From the NCBI GenBank assembly GCA_008973525.1, contig WACJ01000273.1, positions 402,569 to 466,568 on the forward strand: a DNA stretch of 64,000 nt. Direction: 5' to 3'. The translations under genes were made by a program, and so were the position numbers. Under the pieces are notes generated by a model. The model was not told the origin of the DNA, did not search any database, and worked only from the letters and a program-made list of their open reading frames with translations. This stretch comes from Stenopsyche tienmushanensis. Taxonomy: Eukaryota > Arthropoda > Insecta > Trichoptera > Stenopsychidae. Position 1 is the first letter of the stretch. Every line of letters starts with the position of its first letter. Shown here piece by piece: positions 10,681-22,419 of the stretch.

Positions 10681-11797
10681 CGAAATATGCCAACATCGTA
10701 AACAAAACTGAAAATAATTTATGATTTATTCACGAATGCCATATTTTTTTAATGTTCATCTCAAGCCCATATACAAGCTTGTCTTCAGACAAATTTGCAG
10801 TTTTCATGTTTTTATTTGTTTTTCGTCCACATCTAGATTTGAGCATCACAAATTGATGCATTATTAATGCAAGAACGAATCTTAAAAGCTTGTAAAAATG
10901 ACTTCTCTCTAAATATAACAGAGACACAATTAAAGCTAATGAAGTCGTTTGATAAAACGACTTCGATTACAAAATCCATTCATTGGAAATCAAAAATACA
11001 ACGATTTCAAAAAATACAAACTTCACATGTAGAAATATGCAATTGTATGTCAATCGATTAATCCATTTCGTACTGAGAACACGCTTAGCGTGTCCATATG
11101 TAAACTCTCTCGGCTACACGCAGCATGTAACAAGGTTGTTTATCAATTAATGAGCTCTAACACTTTTGACAGCACACAATATTCGTTCCTTTCCTAACCT
11201 TTTGAAGAGTGAGCAAATTTAAAATCGATGAAGTCGTTGATGCCATAATCGCTTTACACCGCTTACTTTCTGTCAGCTCTTATCAGTGTAAGACAATCTT
11301 CAATTCGAGGCATAGTCAATTGTAAATAAACACTGTTGATAGCATACAAAACCAAGCTATTTATTTACATAAACAGTACACATTGCAATATAACATTTGT
11401 TTCTGTTTTAGAAGGAAATAATAATTGGACAGAGGCTCATTCAACAAGCAGTGACGAACAGTAAGTAATTAAATAAATAAACACTGTCAATAGCATAAAA
11501 TACTCGGTAATTTCTTTGCGTAAACAAATAACACACTTGAAATCGAGGGGGATCGCAGGGTCTCCGATAGTACTCCTTTTGGAGTTGCATAGCATGTTAA
11601 ACTTGTGTGTTGTGAAAATAAAAGGACGGGGTTTCCGAACAAGCCTGTCTGTACTTCTGAACTGAAATACTTCTGAACACGTACACTCTAAAATAGTCAA
11701 GGGGGAAAAGCAAAATTCGTCAACGATAAGGATAATTTTCGTATCTTAATTGTCAAAACAAGATAAATAAAACACTAAAAAATTCAAATATCATTTT

Positions 11798-12016
11798 GAA
11801 AATATGTCCGAAGTAACATGTTTCAAGTGTTTCGTCATTTAGTCTGGATCTAATTTTGGAGGCCAGGCAACTTGCTGCTGAAAATGCACGCTCAGCCTCC
11901 ACACTCGTTGGAGGTACCGTCATCAGATAATTAAATGCGACTTGATGACCGCGTGAGCCCCCATTTTCGTATAACACCATCAATTTGATTGATAAAATTC
12001 CTTTCTGCTGAGACAC
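11798..12016 (-). pseudogene. hAT transposase C-terminal dimerisation domain remnant
   Basis: The complement(12016..11753) frame contains YLMTVPPTSVEAERAFSAAS then CLASKIRSRLNDETLE, the hallmark C-terminal hAT dimerisation motif (PPTSVEAERAFS...KIRSRL). Only the last 80 or so residues remain, and no RNase H-like catalytic core or zinc-finger domain is present upstream. I found no convincing terminal inverted repeats. Repeated CCCGGGATT/GGGATCCCGG words at 12030-12115 may belong to its end. Confidence 0.8.
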
Positions 12017-12119
12017 GGATCCCGATATCCCGACAAATTATTTATTTCCAGGAATTTTTCGGGATTACGTTTACTAATCCCGGGATTCATGAGCACCTAA
12101 AACTGACCGGGATCCCGGT

Positions 12120-14280
12120 ATTGTATTCTTTAGTCATACGCATATAATAAATAAACGTTTCATATACCTATATATGAATGCATGCTGAGACGCATGACAG
12201 CCGTTTCTATTTCCAATTTTCAGCAATCAAAATGTCAATACAAAGAGTAATCTTAAAGCTTTGTAAAATGATTTAATTTATTTGTTGTCAAATAATATAA
12301 CAAACTCATTATGAGGGCTCGCGAAGCCAATGTAACGAAGTAATGAATTTTATCAATTAATACATAGCACGCGCAGCTGTTAAAGTCCATAAGTATGAAT
12401 TGATTAAAAACAGAATGCGTCAATAAAATTAGTTTAAAATCGGCGTTGTTTGCATACTCCATTCCGATGCCGCAAATCGTAATTCCGAATCCACAACTAT
12501 TCATGTTATATTATCGTGATCATTGAAACGCTGCAGATTAAACTGTAAAATTAATCAGCTGTTGTGTTTTAGTAATTTGATGATTTATGCTTTGGGACAA
12601 AATTTGCTACAAGGGTAATTTTATTTTATTTCATGTGTAGTAAATTTTTAACGGTATTTATAATCAAAAAATTAAAAACATGTATCCCATTGAATTTAAT
12701 CGATCGATTAGACGGCATTTGTTGAAACAAACGGCATATTAGCTGAAAAAGCTTAAAAACGCATAGAGCTCGTCTCTCGGTACGATCGCATACTCGCATT
12801 TCGCATCTCGCTCTCGTCGAGCGCCGAGATGGAACTTGCTCTTTCGCTTTCTCGCTCTAACGCGCGCGTCTCGCTATTTTTGTCTCTTTCGCGCGATGGT
12901 TCATCTCTCTCGCAATTTTCATTATTGAGCTTGCGACGTATCTTTAGTTAAAGAAAAAACAGCGACGCCGCACCTTCGGAATGCGTTTTTGGTTACACTT
13001 TGTAAAATTCGCACATCGAGCGAATAAATTCTCAGGGCAGGCTCTATCATGTTAATAGATGTAAAAAAATACATTGAAGCTCAAATATTGTTATAATTGG
13101 ATGTAAAATGGTCTGTTCATTACGATGCTAATTATGTTCATATTGAACCAAAATTGATGTATAAAAGTTTGAGAACGTCCGGTATCTACTTAGCAAATGA
13201 TCGATTATTAATTTACTGTTCGCGTTGACACATAATTAACATGGAGCACGCTGCAATGTTTAATTCATTCAATGACCGGTTTTCGACACCGCATTGTTGT
13301 TCGATTAGGTTTCATCGACTCTTTTCATTGATGTATGTTAAATGTTCATCCCTTTCGCCAAGATTGTTTGCGTACGAATTTGGGTCGCATCGAGATGTAT
13401 TCTGCTGCAGGACTTCGAGAAGAAGAAGATCATCGAGATGGACGTCCCATCGATCGCTCGGGAAGTCGGTCAGCGGTCGTCCGGTTATCGATTACGCCAA
13501 AGAAGATTATGAAGGATTGCAAAGTATCACCGGCTCCGGGGCTTAATCTCTAAGCCGTCATCATCCCCGGCTTACCGGGACTGCGACGCTTAACTGCCGA
13601 CCTTTCTTGCTCTATTGTATCCCATTAAAACCTACCGAGCAATTACACTCGTCGAATCGCTGGAAACTCATCGCAAGCGACTGGAATTCGGTTCGCTTTA
13701 ATCTCGCGTAGGAGATGAAAATATATCGCCTCGGAAAGAATCTTTGAATTGCAAAGACGCCGATGGCTAATCTGGTAAATAAATACGATGCCCACATAAA
13801 TTCATACACCCACCGATCGTCAAATTATAGGCTCGCATCCTGTTGGATTGTTTCCAATGTGTATATTTATAACGCCATAAACAAAATTAAAGCTGCGGGC
13901 ATTTCGTCTTTGGCATGCAGATTTAATGCGTCCATAAATCGACGATGGACAATCGTTTGGAAGCGTGATCGATAGTTTTTCGTCGTTAGCCGAAAAACGT
14001 TCCACTATGCCACGGTATCGATGTTTTTAATAGTATATTTTGATAATGCATTAACCCACTTCCGGAGTGCCATTGTTCCGGTGTCATGGCGGCGACCGCT
14101 TCCTGGACGACCTGTAAAGCCTTCGAAATCCTCTTAACCAGAAATATTAAACGCCCTCTCGCAGACGCCACGCGGCCATCTCACCTTGAAATTTTCCACA
14201 TCGGGAATATATTTATATACAAATGTCAATTTATTCATTTTTGATAGACGCGCCTTATTTTTTTATAATTTTAATGAAAA
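12120..14280. other. Non-coding stretch
   Basis: No gene recognised. Short overlapping ORFs at 13241-13553 show no motif. Within it, 12770-12930 is a CT/CG-rich block listed separately. Confidence 0.3.
12770..12930. promoter_or_regulatory. CT/CG-rich block with GAGA-like sites
   Basis: Dense CTCGCTCTCG, CTCGCTCTAACGCGCG and CTCTCTCGC words form a strand-biased pyrimidine-rich block of about 150 bases, reminiscent of GAGA-factor-bound promoter DNA. No transcription unit can be attached to it. Confidence 0.25.
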
Positions 14281-14281
14281 G

Positions 14282-14420
14282 TTAATCCTTTCCATTTGAA
14301 TTTTTTTTGGACTAAGAATAGTTTCTTGTTGTTAATTTTGCGCGTTTTTCAGGTTTCATATTCGAAATTTAAAATGAAATAATAATTTTAAAAAGTAATA
14401 ATACATGGTAAATACTTAAA
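14282..14420 (+). mobile_element. TTAA miniature element, copy 1 (forward)
   Basis: Starts TTAATCCTTTCCATTTGAA and carries the family core at 14340-14375. The far end cannot be recognised. Confidence 0.6.
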
Positions 14421-15655
14421 TGATCAAATATTAAAAATATAATTTTATCAGCGATTTGTAAAAAAAATTATCGAAAGCTCGAAAAATTAATTTCGCAAAG
14501 TGATATTATTGAATTTGTTTGAATAATCGACATTTAAATGAGCGAATTTTATAACACTTAGGAAATGTAACGGGGTATGAAATTGTTATCGACGCGCGTT
14601 TGAACATCCCTGGTGTTTTCAGTAAGCCTTCTGCTTACCGAGTTTAAGCAGTGAGTAGTCTGAACAGTTAATGGCCTTATCCCAGTTTAACAGGTTAATA
14701 TTTTGTTGATCATTCTACTCCCATTACTAGGACATAAGTTCAACCCTGATTTTTGGATAATTGTTCATTTCAGGATTAAGCACACGTTGCGAATATTTCC
14801 ACGAAAGCTTTACAGAAGCACTGCGCGATTTGACTCGCTGAAAACTTCAATGGGAGTCGATATTTTTTAATAGAAATCAACTAAAAATAGGAACATCTCT
14901 ACGTTTGTGTAATTGTACAATACATAAGCGAGTTTATTTGAACGTGTATGTGAATAATGTTAATCATGGATAATTTATAAATTATACACATTATTAAGTC
15001 TTTATAATCGAATGCGAATATTGATATTTGAATAGTTTTCAGCCGATTTTTTATACGGAATTTGTTATATTCCGAGATATCATTGTTACGTATTGGTAGT
15101 CACGTTTAATACAAAAACGACAACTCGATAAGGCAGAAGCGATGATGCAGAGCGAATCTACGTCTTGCAGAGTAAAGTATAATGCGATATAGGCGTGTAC
15201 AGTCTCCGTGAATGTCTATAAAAGTAGTATTGTGTATATATATTATAGATAACTCATACATATAGAATAGGGTTGGATGCTTGAAATATTCATGTAGCTC
15301 ACTGCGCAGGCGCTTTGCGGAAAATCAATTTTCCCCTCTCTCGTTCCAGCGGCGGAAAATGTAGGGAAAGTGATATAAAATGGAGGAATACATTTTCGTC
15401 GGAGAAGTGTCTCGTAAATATTTTAACTTGTAGGAGCGCTCTCGTCGTAACGCAATTATAACGATTATATAATTCGATCAATTCTGTCTAGTCATTCTAA
15501 AAAATATGAAAGCAACGGACACTGTCTGACATCGGACAATTCTATTTACATACGACCAGGGCTGTCGAACGACACGTTTGAGCACATCCCTATTTTTTAT
15601 TCAATTATTTCAATAGTAAGAAGGCATTTATGACTAGCATTCAATTAAGCATAAT
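14420..15655. other. Non-coding stretch left of the piggyBac element
   Basis: AT-rich; no gene recognised and no motif that I can name. Confidence 0.3.
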
Positions 15656-15675
15656 TTAACCTTTACAGCTCGTAT

Positions 15676-15736
15676 GGCCAGACTGTCTGGCCCAAAGGAT
15701 TCTTGCCAGCAGCTCCGTTGGCCAGACGGTCTGGCC
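15676..15736. repeat. Paired 17-bp palindromes near the piggyBac left end
   Basis: GGCCAGACTGTCTGGCC (15676-15692) and GGCCAGACGGTCTGGCC (15720-15736), each with perfect 8-base arms and centres 44 bases apart. Subterminal repeats in piggyBac-family ends can be transposase-binding sites; that role here is inferred. I did not find the same word at the right end. Confidence 0.75.
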
Positions 15737-16094
15737 GAAAGCAGGCATTGACTTGCGCGCCGCTTTTACCAACAAACAAACAAATTCTGTGAATTTTTTT
15801 TATCAGTAAATGCGGATTAATACTGCAGCTTGCTATAGAAATACGCATTTCTTTGTTTTGATGTGTCATAAGGGTAAAATAATTCCTAGAAAGTTTTGCG
15901 TGGCATTATCACTGATTTCACCGGGTTTATTTTGTGAACATACAGTCGTTTGGCTGCGCTCGTTTAAAAAGGTCGAAGCTCCGCCCTCAATACAGTGACA
16001 ATCGTTTCTCGGTCATTTCGGAATTTTTGTGGGGATTTTTATCACCGTTATACTAAGTTAATTATATAATAAAACGTCAAAGTTTATTAATATC

Positions 16095-17831
16095 ATGGAG
16101 TGCAACAAAAACAACAAGAGGTCTTTTTCACAACTCAACGAGAGTAGTGATGAAGAAGATTTTTTTTTCGACAATGTTGACGACAGTGATGACAGTGATA
16201 CAGAAGTGATACACGATCAAGACTGTGATGCGAATAATGAAAGTGATGAAGACAATGGAAGTGATACGGAGAGTGAAAGTGACATTTTCCCCATACGAAT
16301 GCCAAGAATCATGCATCTATCCAGTGATGAGGAAGACTTACAAAATTCATCGCCAAAACATTGGGATTTATTAACGTCAATAGTCGCTCAACCGCAGAAA
16401 TCTTTTTACATCGGTGCAAGAATCCCAGGGCCAAATTTGCCGACAAATTGTATTCAGCCAATAGATTATTTTAATTTATTTTTTACTGATTCTCTAATTA
16501 ATACAATTGTCGGTGAAACAAACAAATATGCCAAAGAGAAGTTTAAGAAAATGGTTCCAACCAACAGATCAATGTGGAATACATTTTGTGATGTAACCGC
16601 AGTAGAATTTCGAGCCTTTTTAGGCGTAATTTTGAATATGGGAATCAGACCTCATCCAAATTTACAAGATTTTTTTTCACGCTCATTCACGGCCAGTTGT
16701 CCATTTTATACGTCAATTTTTAGGAGAAAACGTTTCCTACAGATATTTTGGAGACTACACCTCCACGACAATTCTATAATTAATCGCCAAGAAAGTAACT
16801 TAGAACATAGAATAAAAAAAGTAGATCTTTACTTAAAATATCTTGACGAAAGATATAGGCAGTATTTTTTTCCTCATCAACAAATAGTGGTCGATGAATC
16901 GGTTGTAAATTTTAAAGGGAAGATTTGTTTTAAAACATACAATCCAAAAAAACCAACAAAATGGGGAATTCGTTTATATGTTTTGGCGGATTCGCACTGT
17001 GGATACTTATATTCATTTATTCCTTATTATGGTTCTTTAACAACTGGAAAGTTGACAAATCCCGAGCTAAAATTTACCACTCGAATTGTTTTGGAGCTTT
17101 ATAAAAATTTACTAAAAGAAATTCCGGATGCAGAAGGCTATCATTTGTATACAGACCGATTCTATACAAGTATTTCTTTATCGGATGAATTGATGAAATT
17201 AAACGCTCATTTAACTGGGACCATTATGACAAATAAAAAAAATCTGCCGCCAGCAATAAAAAAGCCCAAAATAAAAAAAGACAAAGTATTATCTTTTAAA
17301 ACGGACAATGCAATTACTCTCGCGTGGAAAGACAAACGCATTGTAACTATGCTAAGTAACTGGCATTCGAATGGTACTGAAGTTATCAAAAGAATTGTAC
17401 GAGGAGGAATAGAGGAAGAAATAAAGAAACCAGAAGTTGTCGCTGATTACACGAAGCACATGGGAGGTGTTGATATCGCTGATCATTATTCTTCAACTTA
17501 CTGCTTCCTCAGGAAAAGTGTGAAATGGTGGCGGAAACTTTTTTTCTGGGGATTAGAGACCACAGTGATAAATTCATATATTTTATATAAAGAAGACTCA
17601 CTCAGAAAAAAGGAGAAGCCAATGACCCATTTACAATTTGTTGATAAGTTGATAATCCAGCTAGTTGCAAATCATAGAAAAGGGTCATCTAGCAAAAAAC
17701 CAACGGTAGATCCAGAAGAACGATTAAACAATCAAAAGTGTCACAGCATATATCCTGATTTAGAAAAAAAATACCGAGATTGTGTAGTTTGCGGCACAAA
17801 TAGGAAAGAGAAAAGGAAAAGAACCATGTAA
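16095..17831 (+). CDS. piggyBac transposase (PGBD-like), truncated by a stop before the final zinc-binding residues
   Basis: 578 residues. It should cut and paste DNA at TTAA sites through a DDD catalytic triad. In order: an acidic Asp/Glu/Ser-rich head (residues 1-85); the DDE_Tnp_1_7 domain from about 120; first catalytic Asp in VVDES (D267), second in LYTDRFYTS (D354), third in GGVDIAD (D460); then a basic C-terminal region. All three Asp residues are present. The last visible Cys residues (C549, C563, C566) begin the Cys-rich domain that binds DNA ends, but TAA at 17829-17831 stops the frame. The same frame continues for 29 more codons to TAA at 17919-17921 and supplies YCKTC, H and C residues that would complete the domain. 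Otherwise the frame is clean, so loss looks recent. A TATA-like or promoter element was not identified. Confidence 0.93.
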   Translation: MECNKNNKRSFSQLNESSDEEDFFFDNVDDSDDSDTEVIHDQDCDANNESDEDNGSDTESESDIFPIRMPRIMHLSSDEEDLQNSSPKHWDLLTSIVAQPQKSFYIGARIPGPNLPTNCIQPIDYFNLFFTDSLINTIVGETNKYAKEKFKKMVPTNRSMWNTFCDVTAVEFRAFLGVILNMGIRPHPNLQDFFSRSFTASCPFYTSIFRRKRFLQIFWRLHLHDNSIINRQESNLEHRIKKVDLYLKYLDERYRQYFFPHQQIVVDESVVNFKGKICFKTYNPKKPTKWGIRLYVLADSHCGYLYSFIPYYGSLTTGKLTNPELKFTTRIVLELYKNLLKEIPDAEGYHLYTDRFYTSISLSDELMKLNAHLTGTIMTNKKNLPPAIKKPKIKKDKVLSFKTDNAITLAWKDKRIVTMLSNWHSNGTEVIKRIVRGGIEEEIKKPEVVADYTKHMGGVDIADHYSSTYCFLRKSVKWWRKLFFWGLETTVINSYILYKEDSLRKKEKPMTHLQFVDKLIIQLVANHRKGSSSKKPTVDPEERLNNQKCHSIYPDLEKKYRDCVVCGTNRKEKRKRTM

Positions 17832-17921
17832 TACTGCAAAACATGCAGTAATATGCCGGCACTTCATATTGGAGAGTGCTTCGAGAAATATCACACGTTA
17901 AAAAATATAATTAAACTGTAA
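17832..17921 (+). pseudogene. Severed C-terminal end of the piggyBac Cys-rich domain
   Basis: In-frame continuation after the internal stop: 29 codons containing YCKTC, an H and GEC..KYH, the remaining metal-binding residues expected for the family, and then a terminal stop. It would be translated only by readthrough. Confidence 0.75.
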
Positions 17922-18214
17922 GTATACATACAAGATCTTTAATAAAATAACCTATTTTTCTTGATAATAATACATCTTGATAATAATTGCATCGTAATTT
18001 AATCACGCGATTACGTATTAAAGACTAGTGATCTAATTTTTGTTGTACACAAAATGCATGATATTTTACACCCCATGTTCGTCAAATCGGTCAAACAAAA
18101 GGCAATGGGTTTTTTTTTCTTTATGTGCGGTTCTCCGAATAGTCGACGATAACGTAGATAAGGTAAACCTATTATCCAAAACTTAGCGACTTAATCCTAA
18201 ATCCTTAACAAATG

Positions 18215-18480
18215 TTAAAATCACTCAGTTAGAAACTTTTATTAAGAAAAAAGAAAGATTAAAAACAAAAAAATGCACAGGGTTCGACGAAATTGATAAT
18301 ACAATAATTAAAAACTTCCCACGAAAGTTTTCAATGCTTGCATGCAAATCGGTTATTGTCCCACTTTATAGAAATTTGCAAAGGTAATTCTGATTCCAAA
18401 ATCAGTAAAAAAAAATCTACTGTATTAAATATAAATTTTAGAAAATGCAATGATTACCCTGTACTATTTTTGGAAGGCTT
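18215..18480 (+). pseudogene. Non-LTR reverse transcriptase fragment
   Basis: Two frames together read KKCTGFDEIDNTIIKNFPRK, LACKSV, then AKVILIPKSVKKN. These match the Jockey-type RT start (KAPG.D.I.N..IK.LP) and the K.A.VI.IPKPGK block. Stops and a frameshift break it. It lies inside the inferred piggyBac boundaries, so it may have inserted there. Confidence 0.65.
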
Positions 18481-19129
18481 TTAATTTTGGAGGTGGTTTT
18501 ATTTTTTGTTATCTGGCGGAGACGGGGTACCTAACGGTAAGTACCCAATAACAAAATTCCTAAAATATAGAAATATCAACATGCGACCAATGAGGTTTCT
18601 TTTTTCGCAGGTAGCGACCGTTTCGTCAGTAGATAATTTATGATGGACAACTGCAAGGCAGCGGGTAGTCACAAAATAGTTACGCTTCATTGTAAATACC
18701 TATATTATTGTCATAAATACATATTTTTTGTTGTGTAAAGTAAAAAACTCTTTTCAAATAAAATATATTGGAGGGCATATATCGTTTTTATTTCACCAAG
18801 CTTAAATTTACAAGTGATTTTCAATCATGAATATCTTATGTTTATTCGAGAAATAATGGTTACCCTCCCCGAGAGAACGGGTGGCCCGAATGAAACTTAC
18901 CTACTTTCTGGTGTTTTCTTATAGATTTTTCTAGCTGGAGTAGCTAATTGGTCTTTAGAAAATATAGGTGGAGTGCAAAAGGTTAAACAATCGCAAATAA
19001 TTGCAAACATATTACGTTTTGGAATCATGACGAAGTTCTTAAGATCGTAAAAAGTACAGTTTAGAACAACACTATTACATTTTTAATACAAAATTGTCGG
19101 AACGGACAAATATTTTATCATTTATCAAC

Positions 19130-19348
19130 TTTCATCTGTAATGTTTTTAGAGAGTTTTAAATTTTTTTTTTTACCGACTGTATTATTTATAAAATATTAA
19201 ATAAATGTCTTAGGTATGCTGTGTACATTTTCTGTTGAACAAAAAAATTTTAAACAACGTTTTATTTTAATTTTCGAGTATGAAACCTGAAAAACGCGCG
19301 AAATTAAATGCGAACTCCTACGCAAAAAAAGTAAGGGAAAATCGTTAA
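19130..19348 (-). mobile_element. TTAA miniature element, copy 2 (reverse)
   Basis: Core (reverse) at about 19273-19305, right end GTAAGGGAAAATCGTTAA. The left part (CATCTGTAATGTTTTTAGAG) is shared with copy 12 near 57730. Confidence 0.6.
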
Positions 19349-19839
19349 TTTTCACCAAAACACTAACATTGTTATGATTTGCATATTACTCTAATAATTA
19401 AACTGGATAAAACAATAAAAAGTATTTTAATATTTCAATTTGTAAGCTAATGCGATAGATAATATATTTATAACACCATCAAATAATTGACTTTTGCGAT
19501 TACGTCAAACCAAATTATGACCTTCGCAATTCCTAATATCCTCATGGCCATTAACTGCTCAAATTATTTGTAAACAGTGTTTGATTGTTTTATAATTCAG
19601 CGCAGATAATATAACACAGATGCTATATGCTTATGTCCACCACTTCGTCCACAAAAATCCACTTTTCTATCAAGATCGCGCAGCGTGAGTCAAGATTGTA
19701 TATCAATAAATAAACCCTGACACTGTTGATGGCACACAATATTCGATCATTTTTTCGCGTACCCATAAACAATACTCATGTGTGTTGTCAGTTTTGATAA
19801 TAAAATCATGCATTTGTTGAAGCTTGAAATTGATAAATT

Positions 19840-20174
19840 TGAGCCATTAGCGTTTCAAATAGAATTATTTTTGTTACTATACTGAATTTTAAGTATATAA
19901 TCGATTTATGTGGTTTTCAACTATTTATTATGATTCTAAGACCACCAACGATCTAAGAAGACCTCATACTTGATGGTTTTCAAACGAATATGGACAAATT
20001 TCATTATGATGTTAATGTTTATTTTGTTGTCATCTGTTGATAATTGATGTGGTGATCCTCTATTTTGTACTCTATGGTAAAAAATCATTCAAATATAGTA
20101 TTCCTTTATAGGTCTTTACAGCATGAGAATTGAGTTCAAACGCACAAATGTGTGATTGCTCATCAACGGGTTAA
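19840..20174 (-). mobile_element. Second TTAA family (GATGAG type), copy B
   Basis: Ends (reverse) TTAACCCGTTGATGAGCAAT with a CACATTTGTGCG palindrome-like stretch. Its 330 bases align in opposite orientation with 44187-44530, sharing the phrases around CCAACGATC..AAGAAGA and AAATCGATTATAT. TTAA flanks suggest a piggyBac-like origin. Confidence 0.6.
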
Positions 20175-21380
20175 GTCCTAATTACCTATACCTATTATCC
20201 TAGGCTTGCATTTGAATGGCTTGAATTTCTCAACATTAAAACACTCGTATCAATTCATGTTTTTATTGTTGTGCGTCGTTAAATCATTCAATAGATTTTT
20301 TTTGTGAATAAAATGCTTAAAAACGTGCTCAGCGCGACGAAATAAATAACAGCATTCTCGTGCTTTTTATACATTTCCAATGTTTGCGACTGAAAATAAA
20401 TATCTTTATGTGTTACGTCTGCTTTGAGTCGAGCTTTTACTGATTTTATATTCGATTTATTGTGAATCGAAATTTAGCTCGTCACTCAAGAACCATTGTA
20501 TGGAAGATTGATTAGTATACGAGGGTTGAGAAAAAATCTTCAATTTAATCGTATTATTGAATTGGGTTATTTCTGGATCTTAAAAAAACAGCATAAAAAC
20601 AACGGGCATGTATTTAATAAAGCATACAATAAACAATCGTTACGTATTAAAATCGCACGACAGATAATGAAATGTAACAAATATATTTTGGTTAAGTTGT
20701 TATTATCAAATTTACTTTGATGTTACATGTGTGCAGCGTTTGGAGAGAGTGAAAACTTTTTTCGTTTTGGCAAATTGGCTGTTGTACGCGACTAACTAAT
20801 CTGGAAGTATTGCGTGATGATAGTCAAAATATGGGAAGCCGACAATACATTTGTTTGAAGTAACATCGTAATTCCCTCGAGGCGCAGCGGGAGTGTCAGG
20901 ATCGTCTCTTGTTAGCGCGGCGCTGCGGGAAGCTGGGAACGTCTGCATACACAATACGGTGGCCGAACCGCCTCGTGATACACAAATCTGCTATTGTCAT
21001 TCTCCAGATCGAACCACAATAAGAAAGGTTGTCCGCTACAATACCGAATAGTCATGCTACTACAATTGAATAAGCTGCCTTTAAATGCTCATCGCGCAGT
21101 GCCGTTCTCCCGATACAGACCCGCACTTGCAGCTAAAAATTAACACTTTCTTGAAAATCGAGTTAACGGAACCTATAACATACGATTTGTAGACCTGTAC
21201 TGATCGCGGAAAATATTAGGTCTAACGAAAAGTTGAAAAGTTCAACAACAATCTCTTTTTATTACTGAATGTATGCATACTGACCTAGCAAATGACACCG
21301 TATTCTTTTCATTCAGGCTTACCTGAAACAAGTATGTATAAATGTCACTATTATATGAAACTAAATTAATACTTTTTTTA
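20175..21380. other. Non-coding stretch
   Basis: No gene recognised. The GC-rich part 20875-21010 has no motif I can name. Confidence 0.3.
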
Positions 21381-22340
21381 TTTAAAAATAACAAAATGGC
21401 GCAGGTTTTCAAAAGAGTTGAAAAGAGTGAAAAAAACCACCTTTTTTTTTCAACATTTTGACCTGATTTTGCGAACCACCATAGCCATACATGTTTAATA
21501 TAAGCTCGTAAATTTTCAGACGAATTGGCGACTTTTTTTTCGAAATTCTATAAACGCCGCGTGCAAAAATGTCGTTTTGAGAAAAACGCGTTTAAAGTTT
21601 TTAGTACTAAAAAGTTGTTCAAAATCGAAACATACTACTAATCGGCGATTTCAGCTCCATAAAGCAATCCTTCAGCTATTTCAGCCTTGTCTTTTTTGTC
21701 TGATCTGGCGTCTCTGTGAGCTGTTTTAGCCTTTTTAGAAGATTCGGAACCTCAGCGTTTGGCAAGGCGTAAAAGGCATCTGAACCGATTGTGATGCCCA
21801 TGACGACCATTATTCTTAAAATACTCTATAAATAAAATACTTAATATTTTTTACCAGAAAAAATATGTTTTGTTATTAGAGATCATACAAACGGGTTGAA
21901 ACTCTCATTGTTATTTTGTATATTCGAAACAAAGCACATTTCTAATAAACTATCAGATGTTAATTCTTTATAAATGTGTCTTTTAAGAATTGCTAAAGTT
22001 CCCCGTTCCTCGATTCTTGTACAAATATAAAGATCTTGCAGCAACTTCTTAAAGAACTCTTTCTTTTTGTGCCCTTATTATGCACTTGCGCATTCGCCTT
22101 TTTTAAAGCTGTATTAACATTTTTTGACTTGATTTGCTTCCTTACTAAAACAAAGATAAGAGAGGTCCCCAGCGGGAACCTCTGGCCTTCAAATAAAAGC
22201 AGATATAGGAGCAAGACTGCGACCGCAGCGGTCTCAGAACCGTTAGGGCGCAATCTGAACGGAGTGATAGCTTCGAGCGCATTTCGCGAATTAGAAAAGG
22301 TTCGATTCAGCGTCGATAAATCATTTCTGACCATATTCGG
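21380..22340 (-). pseudogene. Mutator-like transposase-domain gene remnant, copy 1
   Basis: On the minus strand, 21990-21900 reads LLEMCFVSNIQNNNESFN, matching the CL.G.TQN.NESFN..VW motif of the Mutator-like transposase domain proteins of invertebrates. Further down, 21750-21640 reads KAEIAEGLLYGAEIAD then a stop, matching that family's C-terminus (E..LYG.GI.D). Frames are broken throughout. The 3' non-coding part (21380-21620) has TTTTTTTTCGAAATTCTA and GAGAAAAACGCGTTTAAAG, also found at 29.4 kb. The second copy is at 24905-25690. Confidence 0.6.
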
Positions 22341-22419
22341 AAACTAGGATTGGTGTAGAAATTTTTGAGATTTTGAATTTGAATGATCAAGTTGTCATCG
22401 AGTTGCACGGAATAAAATC

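Larger units (their letters stand above)
9210..11790. other. Non-coding stretch with a GC-rich patch
   Basis: No gene recognised. 9480-9700 is GC-rich and contains GGCGGCCATCTTG and CTTCCTGTC words (YY1-like and ETS-like). Around 11290-11530 a phrase close to AAATAAACACTGTTGATAGC occurs twice and recurs near 19700-19780, marking another short dispersed repeat that I could not delimit. Confidence 0.3.
15656..18986 (+). mobile_element. piggyBac-type DNA transposon, nearly complete
   Basis: A 3.3-kb unit bounded by TTAA tetranucleotides (15656-15659 and 18983-18986), the target site of piggyBac elements. The left end reads TTAACCTTTACAGCTCGTAT and the right end, reversed, TTAACCTTTTGCACTCCACC; they share CCTTT and a CTC a few bases in, a weak but plausible inverted repeat. 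One transposase gene lies inside at 16095-17831. The right part, 17.9-18.98 kb, is longer than usual and holds a foreign reverse-transcriptase scrap, which could explain the extra length. The right boundary is less certain than the left. Confidence 0.7.

Noticed and set aside
15676..15736. The two spaced palindromes as a start of a CRISPR-like array
   Set aside because: Only two units, no further repeats, eukaryotic context, and a good explanation as piggyBac subterminal repeats.
22298..22310. GGTTCGATTC, resembling a tRNA B box
   Set aside because: No A box or cloverleaf at the right distance upstream.
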